This document shows, piece after piece, positions 1 to 5,031 of a stretch of DNA of 5,922 bases; position 1 is the first letter of the stretch; every line of letters begins with the position of its first letter. A model generated the notes under the pieces. It worked only from the letters and a program-made list of their open reading frames with translations, was not told where the DNA came from and did no database searches. Where the stretch lies: contig CAMLNG010000247.1 in the NCBI GenBank assembly GCA_946481195.1, forward strand, positions 1-5,922, given 5' to 3'. The stretch is from an uncultured Chromatiaceae bacterium (GTDB taxonomy: Bacteria > Pseudomonadota > Gammaproteobacteria > Enterobacterales > Alteromonadaceae). Both the position numbers and the translations under genes were made by a program.

Positions 1-1033
1 GGATAAATCGTTCAGCGAATTAGGTGCTTACCTCGGTACTCCGCAGGTGACACGGACTGAATCCGGTCAATGGGTGATCATTGCCGGTTATGGTTACAAC
101 AACAGCACCAATCAATCAGGATTACTGGTGATTGACATTGCCACCGGGAATATCGTTAAACAACTGGCGACCGGACAGGGCACTGCCGGCGATCCGAATG
201 GCATGGCCGAAGTGAACTTGCTGGACGTTGATGCTGACGGCAATACCGATTGGGTATACGGTGGCGACATGTTTGGTTATGTCTGGAAGTTTGATTTGTC
301 GGCCGCGTCCACAGCCGCCTGGAATATTGCCTATAGCGGCCAACCACTGTTCCAGGCGAAAAACAGCAGTGGTACGCGGCAAATGATCACCGGCGGAGTA
401 TTATCCAGCGTGCAGCCAACCACCGGTAAAGTCTGGCTGTTTTTTGGCACTGGTCGTTATCTGAACGTCAACGACCCGAGTAATAATGATCAGCAAACCT
501 GGTATGGACTGATGGACGGAGCGACTATCAGTGGACGCTCAGAACTGGAAAGCCGCACTATGACCAATGTCGGCGATCAGCGGGTGATCACCGAAGTCAA
601 TAATATGACAGCCGGTAAAAAAGGCTGGTATATGGATTTAATTGACACCCGGGAACGTATTGTTGATATGCCGCTGATGGTTGGTCCTGAGCTGGTGATG
701 AACACCACCATTCCCGATACTAACGTTTGTAATCCCAGTGGTTCTGGTTACCTGATGGTCGTGTCGCCTTACACCGGTGGCCGGCTGAAAAAGACCTTTT
801 TTGATATTGATAACAATAGTGAATTTGATGAAGACGATAAAGTCAGCGTGGCCGGTAACCCGACAATTGTCAGTGGTATTAAAGTCAGCAGTCTGAACTC
901 AGTAACCCGCCTCGCGAAAGTCGGTGAACTGATCAAAAGCTTTAATAACTGCGAAGGTGGTTGTATCGAATCCAGGGCTATAGATCCGACGCGTAATGTC
1001 GGTATGCAGTCCTGGCGGGAATTGACGAATTAA
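1..1033 (+). CDS. pilY1: PilY1, type IV pilus tip/biogenesis protein (3' part, C-terminal beta-propeller)
   Basis: Open reading frame entering from the left edge (first full codon at base 2) and ending TAA at 1031-1033; 343 residues are visible. It is the C-terminal half of PilY1, the secreted pilus-tip protein that works with minor pilins in assembly, retraction control and adhesion. Visible hallmarks are the entry segment FSELGAYLGTPQV followed by GQWVIIAGYGYNN, the calcium loop DVDADGNTD (224-250) leading into WVYGGDMFGYVWKFDL, a second acidic loop DIDNNSEFD (803-829), the GWYMDLID strand (623-646), and the C-terminal SWREL seen in many PilY1 proteins. A CxxxC pair (NCEGGC) lies near the end. 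The N-terminal signal peptide and vWA region must lie upstream. An internal GTG at 47 is not the real start, because the homology continues upstream of it. A pilE follows 10 nt later, the usual pilY1-pilE order. Confidence 0.93.
   Translation, partial: DKSFSELGAYLGTPQVTRTESGQWVIIAGYGYNNSTNQSGLLVIDIATGNIVKQLATGQGTAGDPNGMAEVNLLDVDADGNTDWVYGGDMFGYVWKFDLSAASTAAWNIAYSGQPLFQAKNSSGTRQMITGGVLSSVQPTTGKVWLFFGTGRYLNVNDPSNNDQQTWYGLMDGATISGRSELESRTMTNVGDQRVITEVNNMTAGKKGWYMDLIDTRERIVDMPLMVGPELVMNTTIPDTNVCNPSGSGYLMVVSPYTGGRLKKTFFDIDNNSEFDEDDKVSVAGNPTIVSGIKVSSLNSVTRLAKVGELIKSFNNCEGGCIESRAIDPTRNVGMQSWRELTN
224..268 (+). other. PilY1 calcium-binding loop of the beta-propeller
   Basis: Encodes DVDADGNTD followed by WVYGGD. 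The spacing D-x-D-x-D-x-N-x-D matches the nine-residue EF-hand-like loop that binds calcium in the C-terminal domain of Pseudomonas aeruginosa PilY1, where bound calcium affects pilus extension and retraction. All four side-chain ligand positions (1, 3, 5, 9) are Asp, so binding is likely intact. Assigned from motif spacing only. Confidence 0.75.
797..838 (+). other. Second acidic EF-hand-like loop in PilY1
   Basis: Encodes FFDIDNNSEFDEDD. DIDNNSEFD has the same D-x-D-x-N-x-x-x-D spacing as the first loop and could bind a second calcium ion. It follows a TGGRL strand, where PilY1 proteins often carry such a loop. The shorter PilY1-like protein in this window lacks it at the matching place. 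Confidence 0.5.
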
Positions 1034-1034
1034 C

Positions 1035-1040
1035 AGGTGA
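1035..1040 (+). promoter_or_regulatory. Ribosome binding site of pilE (first copy)
   Basis: AGGTGA lies 3 nt before the ATG at 1044, just after the pilY1 stop. The spacing is short, but no better site or start is nearby, and the GFSLMEL prepilin motif begins six residues after this ATG. No promoter fits in the 10-nt gap, so pilE is probably co-transcribed and coupled with pilY1. Confidence 0.5.
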
Positions 1041-1043
1041 AAT

Positions 1044-1469
1044 ATGCAGTCGAAACAACGTGGTTTTAGTCTGATGGAATTGATGGTCGCAGTGGCGGTG
1101 GCAGGCATTCTGCTCGCCATCGCGGTGCCTTCGTACCAGAATTATCTGAATGGCAACCGCCGGGCTGTTGCCGGGGCTTGTCTGGTTGAGTTGTCACAAT
1201 TTATGGAACGGGTGTATACCAGCAGCATGGTATACAACCTCAATAATGGTGTGGCGACTGTACTTCCGGCCACGACTTGCCGGCAGACGCTCGATGCTAC
1301 CTACACCTTTAGCCTGACTGCTGCGGCGCAGACGTACACTTTGTCAGCAGTGCCCAAAGGCGCGCAAAGCGGTGATACCAGCTGCGGCACTCTGACGATT
1401 AACCAGGCTGGTGCGCGCAGTGCTGCAGGTGTCAGCACACCCGACCAGATCAAAAAATGCTTTGGATAG
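1044..1469 (+). CDS. pilE: Type IV pilin PilE (classical, first copy)
   Basis: A 141-residue prepilin. It has a short basic leader (MQSKQRG), the PilD cleavage site G7/F8 and Glu at mature position +5 (E12), in GFSLMELMVAVAVAGILLAIAVP, split here as GFSLMELMVAV then AVAGILLAIAVP. After the helix comes the PilE-type segment ACLVELSQFMERVYT and the C-terminal pattern DTSCGTLTINQAGARS...KKCF. Cysteines C46, C79, C114 and C139 could form two disulfides, the last pair closing the C-terminal D-region loop. Length is normal for a PilE-like pilin encoded after pilY1. In gammaproteobacteria such PilE proteins are minor pilins linking the tip complex to the major pilin fibre; that role is inferred from family and context. 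It probably ends the first operon, because an AT-rich promoter-like gap follows. Confidence 0.92.
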   Translation: MQSKQRGFSLMELMVAVAVAGILLAIAVPSYQNYLNGNRRAVAGACLVELSQFMERVYTSSMVYNLNNGVATVLPATTCRQTLDATYTFSLTAAAQTYTLSAVPKGAQSGDTSCGTLTINQAGARSAAGVSTPDQIKKCFG

Positions 1470-1477
1470 TGGCGCAA

Positions 1478-1506
1478 TTGAAAAAATAAGTTAAATTAAA
1501 TGTAAA
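1478..1506 (+). promoter_or_regulatory. Candidate sigma70 promoter for the second pilin cassette
   Basis: TTGAAA (1478-1483, 5/6 to consensus), a 17-nt spacer, then TGTAAA (1501-1506, 4/6). Transcription would start near 1513, just before the ribosome site of the next gene. The stretch 1477-1510 is strikingly AT-rich against roughly balanced flanking DNA. It fills the only real gap between 1044 and 2916, so it probably lets the second cassette be expressed apart from pilY1-pilE. No terminator hairpin is visible in the gap, so read-through from pilE is also possible. Confidence 0.5.
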
Positions 1507-1515
1507 TTTCAGGTG

Positions 1516-1521
1516 TAAGGA
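1516..1521 (+). promoter_or_regulatory. Ribosome binding site that fixes a GTG start
   Basis: TAAGGA lies 7 nt before the GTG at 1529. There is no in-frame ATG before the GFSLLE prepilin motif, and this site places the GTG four codons before the cleavage glycine. That supports GTG as the true start. Confidence 0.7.
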
Positions 1522-1528
1522 TATACCT

Positions 1529-1978
1529 GTGTTTACCAAAGGATTCAGTTTACTGGAAACCTTGCTGGCGTTAGCGTTCAGTAGCCTGTTGTTGTTATCG
1601 GCGCTCAGTTGCCAGTGGTTTGCCCGCCGTAGTTTTCAAATTAACCTCGAACAGATGACCGCGATGCATCTGTTGATTGATATCAGTCACAGCACCGACA
1701 GCCGCCGCTTTGTAGCAGGCCAGTCGGTGGCAGCTGCACTGGCAGCTTGTTCGAACTGTGATGCCCAGACTATCCAGCACTTACAGTCAGCCGCTGCCAT
1801 GTTGACGCAGGGACCAGGCTTGCGGCTCAAAGATCCCGTGCTTTGTACTGAAACCGTCGCTGGTAAGCGACGCCTGATCCTGAGCTGGAAAAGCGAGGTT
1901 GTACCTGCCGCAGACCTAACGCAACGTTGTGGTGGTGGCAGCGGTCGCCGTCAGGTGATGCTGGAGTTTGCGGCATGA
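1529..1978 (+). CDS. pilV: Minor pilin, PilV-like (GspI-type prepilin)
   Basis: A 149-residue prepilin-like protein starting at GTG. The leader is only MFTKG, with cleavage predicted G5/F6 and Glu at +5 (E10) in GFSLLETLLALAFSSLLLL. The rest resembles PilV: a CxxC-type pair (C74, C77 in AACSNCDAQTIQ) after the helix, then an amphipathic stretch and a late strand RRLILSWKSE, where PilV proteins have a Tyr/Val-rich strand ending in W. Further Cys are at C28, C106 and C134. PilV/GspI-type subunits nucleate the minor-pilin tip with PilW and PilX. The protein ends in a Gly-rich turn (CGGGSG). Its stop overlaps the next start (ATGA, 1975-1978), indicating translational coupling with the pilW-like gene. 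The prepilin assignment is secure; PilV rather than another minor pilin rests on order and the Cys pattern. Confidence 0.75.
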   Translation: MFTKGFSLLETLLALAFSSLLLLSALSCQWFARRSFQINLEQMTAMHLLIDISHSTDSRRFVAGQSVAAALAACSNCDAQTIQHLQSAAAMLTQGPGLRLKDPVLCTETVAGKRRLILSWKSEVVPAADLTQRCGGGSGRRQVMLEFAA

Positions 1979-2916
1979 ACAGGTTTCTGCGCTCACAACA
2001 AGGTTTTTTGTTGCTGCAGCAGATGATCGTGTTGCTGTTATCTGCGCTGTTGATGCTGATGTTCAGCAGCATGCTGGTGTTGCAATGGCAGGCGTTTCGC
2101 CAGCAAAGCCAGCTGACTTTATTGCAGCAGACAGCTGTCCAACTCCATGCTTTGTTGCAGCGTGAGCTCAGTAACAGCCAATTTTGGGCTGGTCTGGCAG
2201 ATTCACAATTACAGCCATCGTCCACCCAGGTCTCCGGCGATTGTCAAAGTTCGGCGCCAGACAGCGGTAGCTTCCCGAGGCCTGCCGGGCAATGGTTACC
2301 ATTCTTCGCTGGTACAGTGGGCAGTGCGTTGACCCCGGTCTGTCTGAGTAATGCCAGCAAACAATCTGATTTTATCCAGCTGAAACATCTGGCGGGCGAT
2401 CCGTTAGTGCTGGCAGACCTGCGTAACAACCGTGCTTATCTGCAGCAAAACGGCTGGCGGGGCCGATTTGTCAGCAGCAATGACGCTGGCTTGGACGCAC
2501 AATCCTGGTACTGGCCTTATGTGCACGAACTTTATTATGTGGCTGGTCAAACCCTGGCTGGTGTCGGGATCCCGGTGTTGATGCGCAAGCGTTTGATCCG
2601 TAACGCACAGGGCCAGTTTGTCGTCGACACCAACGCTGTGCTGGATGGAGTGGAGCTGTTGGTATTTGAAATAGGACTGGATACAGACGGGGATGGCTAT
2701 GCCGAGCAATTTCTGCCTGCGGCACAGCTGACAGCCGCACAGTGGCGTCAGCCTCATCTCATCAGTCAGGTGCGTTATTTTGTGTTGCTGCGGGCGCTGC
2801 AAGCTGAACCCGGTTATCGCAATCAGCAGCAGTATCAGCTGGGGCAACGCCGTTTTCAGGCACCGGGCGATCCTTACCGGCGTTTGTTAATAAGCAGTTC
2901 TGTGTCATTTCCATAA
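1975..2916 (+). CDS. pilW: Minor pilin, PilW-like (GspJ-type), with Gln at position 5
   Basis: A 313-residue prepilin-like protein. The ATG at 1975 is chosen because it overlaps the previous stop (ATGA), has GGAG 8 nt upstream (1963-1966), and gives a short leader MNRFLRSQQG before F11. Cleavage is predicted G10/F11, followed by a hydrophobic helix to about residue 36. The usual Glu at mature +5 is replaced by Gln (Q15, CAG at 2017-2019). The PilW signature is late in the protein: VELLVFEIGLDTDGDGYAEQF (as VELLVFEIGL plus DTDGDGYAEQF, residues 226-246), then SAAQLTAAQW-like text and an ISQVRYFVLLRA strand. Length fits PilW. DTDGDGYAE has the spacing of the PilY1 calcium loop. Cys are few (C90, C123). 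It would sit between PilV and PilX in the tip complex. PilW is well supported; whether it inserts in the filament normally is open. Confidence 0.8.
   Translation: MNRFLRSQQGFLLLQQMIVLLLSALLMLMFSSMLVLQWQAFRQQSQLTLLQQTAVQLHALLQRELSNSQFWAGLADSQLQPSSTQVSGDCQSSAPDSGSFPRPAGQWLPFFAGTVGSALTPVCLSNASKQSDFIQLKHLAGDPLVLADLRNNRAYLQQNGWRGRFVSSNDAGLDAQSWYWPYVHELYYVAGQTLAGVGIPVLMRKRLIRNAQGQFVVDTNAVLDGVELLVFEIGLDTDGDGYAEQFLPAAQLTAAQWRQPHLISQVRYFVLLRALQAEPGYRNQQQYQLGQRRFQAPGDPYRRLLISSSVSFP
2680..2706 (+). other. Calcium-loop-like motif in the PilW-like pilin
   Basis: Encodes DTDGDGYAE (residues 236-244): D-x-D-x-D-G-x-x-E, the spacing of an EF-hand-like or dockerin-like loop with Glu as last ligand. A short acidic DTDGDG element is common at this place in PilW proteins. 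Calcium binding here is inferred. Confidence 0.5.
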
Positions 2917-2924
2917 CCTCAATC

Positions 2925-2930
2925 AGGAGT
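2925..2930 (+). promoter_or_regulatory. Ribosome binding site of the pilX-like gene
   Basis: AGGAGT lies 6 nt before the ATG at 2937, inside the 20-nt gap after the pilW-like stop. It is a strong site and confirms the start of a short gene that would otherwise be doubtful. Confidence 0.7.
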
Positions 2931-2936
2931 CACTCC

Positions 2937-3281
2937 ATGCGTACAAAAGGATTTGTACTGGTGATGTGTTTGTTATTTGGTTTGCTGTGCAGTGCGCTGG
3001 CGTTGGCCGCTTTGACCCTGACGGCGCTCAGTGCACAGTTTAATCAGGCTATTTTGTGGCAAAAACAGCGACCGGCAAGCGTGCAGTTGCCACAAAATGT
3101 CGTTGGCGTTGCGGCAGACATGCTGCCGGTACCTTGCCCGCCACAATTTAATCTGTGGCCTTCGTCCTGGCAAAGCTGTCAGCTCAGGCGCTTGGTCAGT
3201 ACAGATCTCACATCCGATAGTGATGCCGGCGTCATAGTGACCTGGCAAATCGACCCACAAACCCAGGGAGGGGAATTATGA
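2937..3281 (+). CDS. pilX: Small PilX-like minor pilin (GspK position)
   Basis: A 114-residue protein with an N-terminal prepilin-like segment: leader MRTKG, likely cleavage G5/F6, then a hydrophobic helix (residues 6-32) with Met, not Glu, at +5. Loss of Glu5 is typical of the PilX/GspK class, whose members cap the tip complex. The rest is short (about 80 residues) with C67 and C81 flanking CPPQFNLWPSSWQSC, probably a disulfide loop, and a final strand AGVIVTWQID. PilX proteins are usually nearer 150-200 residues, so this is a reduced member. PilX is called from position (after pilV and pilW, before the pilY1-like gene) and the helix; the body alone is not recognisable. Its stop overlaps the next start (ATGA, 3278-3281). 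Confidence 0.6.
   Translation: MRTKGFVLVMCLLFGLLCSALALAALTLTALSAQFNQAILWQKQRPASVQLPQNVVGVAADMLPVPCPPQFNLWPSSWQSCQLRRLVSTDLTSDSDAGVIVTWQIDPQTQGGEL
3266..3273 (+). promoter_or_regulatory. Strong ribosome binding site for the PilY1-like gene
   Basis: GGGAGGGG, containing GGAGG, lies 4 nt before the ATG at 3278 and inside the end of the pilX-like gene. With the ATGA overlap it implies efficient, coupled translation of the secreted protein. Confidence 0.65.
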
Positions 3282-4627
3282 AAAATCGTCCGATGCTTGC
3301 CGCCATAATTGGCAGCCTCTGCACTGCGACTGCTATCGCTGATGTCTGGCAGGAAACGATTGCCGGCACATTACAGCTGCAACAAGTTGCGAATGCGGCA
3401 ACTGGCTGTGTGACGGGTAATCCGCCATCATATTTCAGCAGGCCGTTTAGCGGGCATCCGCTGTATAACAGAGTGCAATTTAACGCACAGCAATTTAGCT
3501 TTAGTGGCGAATCGGCACCATTGCTGCAAATAGTCCCACAGCAACTTGTGTCGCTGTCAGGCGCTGTTGCGACAGCGCCCCGGCTTCATACTTATTGGGG
3601 GCTGCAGAGTACAGCGGCCAGCCGTGCCATGCCAGTGTTCCGGTTGTATTGGCAGGACCAGGCAGGTGCCGCGCTTCGGGCCGTCCGGTTAGCACTGTCT
3701 CCTCTGCAATGGCAACCCGAGTGGACCGCCAGCTATTGGCCATCTGCAGCTTCCTGGTTGCCTGCGCAATTAACTCCACAACGGCTGGCGGACTATCCGG
3801 CTCAGGAATGGCTGCTATTACCAGGCGACGCACAGGTTCCGATTCGATTGTTTGATGCCCAAAGCGGTTTGCCGCGTCAGTTGTCTTTGCCTGCAACGCC
3901 GGGGACTTTTGGGTTGTTACCATTGGCAGTGGACCTGGATCTGGATGGCGTGGCCGAACGGCTGTATTTGCTCAGTCAGCAAGGTCAGTTGTGGCAATAT
4001 AGCTGGCAGAGCGGCGCGGGTTGGCAGGCCAGTCTGGTGGCAGATTTGCAGGAAAGCGGTTGGGATTTCAGCGGCAGTCTGCAGCATTTTTCTGCCCGCT
4101 GGCAGTCCGCCAGCAATTGGCAGGACGGGGAAGTCTTTGTGATCCAGGCGCGGGCAGGCGCAGACTTTCGTTTGCTGGTGCTCCGCCGGGATCATGCCAG
4201 AAAACAATCCCTAACTTTTGCTGATCTGACGGTGGCTCCGGATTTAACTAAAGCTGGTTGGTATACAGTGCTGGCTGATGCACCTGTCAGCCAGCCCAAA
4301 GTATTGGCTGGAGTGCTTTATCTGCCGTTAAAAGCTGATACCGGCTGTGACGAAGATGCAGCTTATAATCAAATTCTGGCATTGCAGCTTTATAGTGGCG
4401 CCGCCGCCTACGACCAGCCCCTGCTACCTCTCGCTCAACCACAGCATGCACCACTGAGGATGGTACAGACTTCGCAGCAGCTTCAGATGTGGTCGGGAGA
4501 CGTTCCCGTCATTCGCCGGCTGGTGACACTGGATCCTGCCTGTCCGACTTGTACAGAGTGGTTAACGCCGCAGCATTTACAGGGCCAGCAGACACTTGCT
4601 GTATTCCGGCGCGAACAGGTGTACTGA
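3278..4627 (+). CDS. Secreted PilY1-like protein lacking the vWA region (propeller half only)
   Basis: A 449-residue exported protein. Residues 1-21 are a Sec signal peptide (basic MKNR, hydrophobic core, AxA cleavage A19-I20-A21 before D22). From about residue 177 to the end it aligns by eye with the C-terminal half of the PilY1 in this window: EWLLLPGDAQ with GQWVIIAGYG; FDAQSGLPRQL with IDIATGNIVKQL; DLDLDGVAERLY...GQLWQYSW with DVDADGNTDWVY...GYVWKFDL; AGWYTVLADAP with KGWYMDLIDTR; a Cys then NQILALQLYSG with GYLMVVSPYTG; and CPTC near the end with NCEGGC. The loop D219-x-D221-x-D223-x-V-x-E227 keeps calcium-ligand spacing. Residues 22-176 show no vWA/MIDAS DxSxS motif and I do not recognise them. 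Full PilY1 is typically over 1000 residues, so this is a reduced paralogue. Rich in Gln (about 48) and Trp (17). It is coupled to pilX-like upstream and pilE-like downstream, so it probably acts as the tip partner of that cassette. Confidence 0.75.
   Translation: MKNRPMLAAIIGSLCTATAIADVWQETIAGTLQLQQVANAATGCVTGNPPSYFSRPFSGHPLYNRVQFNAQQFSFSGESAPLLQIVPQQLVSLSGAVATAPRLHTYWGLQSTAASRAMPVFRLYWQDQAGAALRAVRLALSPLQWQPEWTASYWPSAASWLPAQLTPQRLADYPAQEWLLLPGDAQVPIRLFDAQSGLPRQLSLPATPGTFGLLPLAVDLDLDGVAERLYLLSQQGQLWQYSWQSGAGWQASLVADLQESGWDFSGSLQHFSARWQSASNWQDGEVFVIQARAGADFRLLVLRRDHARKQSLTFADLTVAPDLTKAGWYTVLADAPVSQPKVLAGVLYLPLKADTGCDEDAAYNQILALQLYSGAAAYDQPLLPLAQPQHAPLRMVQTSQQLQMWSGDVPVIRRLVTLDPACPTCTEWLTPQHLQGQQTLAVFRREQVY
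3560..3579 (+). repeat. Perfect 8-bp inverted repeat inside the PilY1-like gene
   Basis: GGCGCTGT (3560-3567), loop TGCG, ACAGCGCC (3572-3579): a GC-rich hairpin with a 4-nt loop in the part encoding residues about 95-101. A competing 7-bp pairing exists (CGCTGTC 3552-3558 with GACAGCG 3571-3577). No T-tract follows, so it is not a standard terminator. It may slow transcription or translation, or be chance. Confidence 0.5.
3932..3958 (+). other. Calcium-loop-like motif in the PilY1-like protein
   Basis: Encodes DLDLDGVAE (residues 219-227) followed by RLYLLSQQGQLWQYSW. Spacing and following strand match the PilY1 calcium loop, with Val at position 7 as in P. aeruginosa PilY1 and Glu replacing the last Asp. 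Calcium binding is plausible but unproven. Confidence 0.55.
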
Positions 4628-5031
4628 TGAAAAGCACAATTTCCGCATTTGTTCTGGTTGAAATGATGGTTGTAGTGGCGTTGTTGGGCATTTTGCTGGC
4701 GATGATTGTGCCGGGGTATCAGCAGCAAGTGCTAAACAGTTATCGCTTTGAGGCAACTCAGGAATTATTGCGCCTCGCGGTGCTGCAACAGCAATACTAT
4801 CTGGAGCAGCAAAATTACACTGCAACTTTGTCTTTATTGGCGGCGCCGGATGACAATTATCTGACTGCAAGTGGTCGTTACCGGATCTCTGCGCAAGTTT
4901 CTGCACAGGGTTTTATGCTCCAGGCCGAAGCTGTTGGTCCACAACGTAAAGACCTGGCTTGTCAGTGGTTTCGGCTGGACCAGACGGGCCGCAAATTCAG
5001 CAGCCCCACGGCCGATTGCTGGCAGTTTTAA
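4627..5031 (+). CDS. pilE: PilE-like type IV pilin, second copy, with Ala at the cleavage -1 position
   Basis: A 134-residue prepilin-like protein. The ATG at 4627 overlaps the previous stop (TGATG), has AGGTG at 4617-4621, and gives a leader of normal length. The N-terminus reads MKSTISAFVLVEMMVVVALL then GILLAMIVPGYQ: the consensus pilin helix with Glu at +5 (E12), but with Ala (A7) where the peptidase normally needs Gly. The body is PilE-like: an amphipathic helix (EATQELLRLAVLQQQYYLEQ), then TASGRYRISAQV, and the classical D-region ACQWFRLDQTGRKF...ADCW, with C112 and C131 probably forming the loop disulfide. Length is normal. It closes the second V-W-X-Y1-E cassette. PilE assignment is strong. 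Whether it is cleaved and enters the filament is uncertain because of A7. Its stop overlaps the convergent fimT stop. Confidence 0.85.
   Translation: MKSTISAFVLVEMMVVVALLGILLAMIVPGYQQQVLNSYRFEATQELLRLAVLQQQYYLEQQNYTATLSLLAAPDDNYLTASGRYRISAQVSAQGFMLQAEAVGPQRKDLACQWFRLDQTGRKFSSPTADCWQF
5028..5031. other. Shared TTAA holding both convergent stop codons
   Basis: The plus-strand TAA of the second pilE (5029-5031) and the minus-strand TAA of fimT (5030-5028) overlap in TTAA. There is no room for an intergenic terminator, so the two transcripts must overlap or end inside the opposite gene. Confidence 0.9.

Noticed and set aside
1928..1946. GGTGGTGGTGG-like run as a microsatellite
   Set aside because: It is only a few repeats encoding a Gly-rich turn in the pilV-like protein; too short to call phase-variable.
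1927..1974. Upstream start for the pilW-like gene
   Set aside because: It would put 16 extra residues before the leader and overlap pilV by about 50 nt; the ATG at 1975 has a ribosome site, an ATGA overlap and a normal leader length.
1827..2225. Minus-strand open frame of 132 codons across the pilV/pilW junction
   Set aside because: It is antisense to two coupled genes with conserved prepilin motifs; its product is Cys/Asn-rich with no family features.
2404..2847. Minus-strand open frame of 147 codons
   Set aside because: Antisense to the PilW signature region; composition and lack of motifs mark it as a shadow.
3501..3923. Minus-strand open frame of 140 codons
   Set aside because: It lies wholly inside the mini-PilY1 gene, which has a signal peptide, strong ribosome site and PilY1 homology; the antisense product has no pilin or other motif.
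4489..4626. Upstream start for the second pilE
   Set aside because: It adds 46 residues, overlapping the mini-PilY1 gene, in front of a normal prepilin leader; the ATG at 4627 has TGATG coupling.
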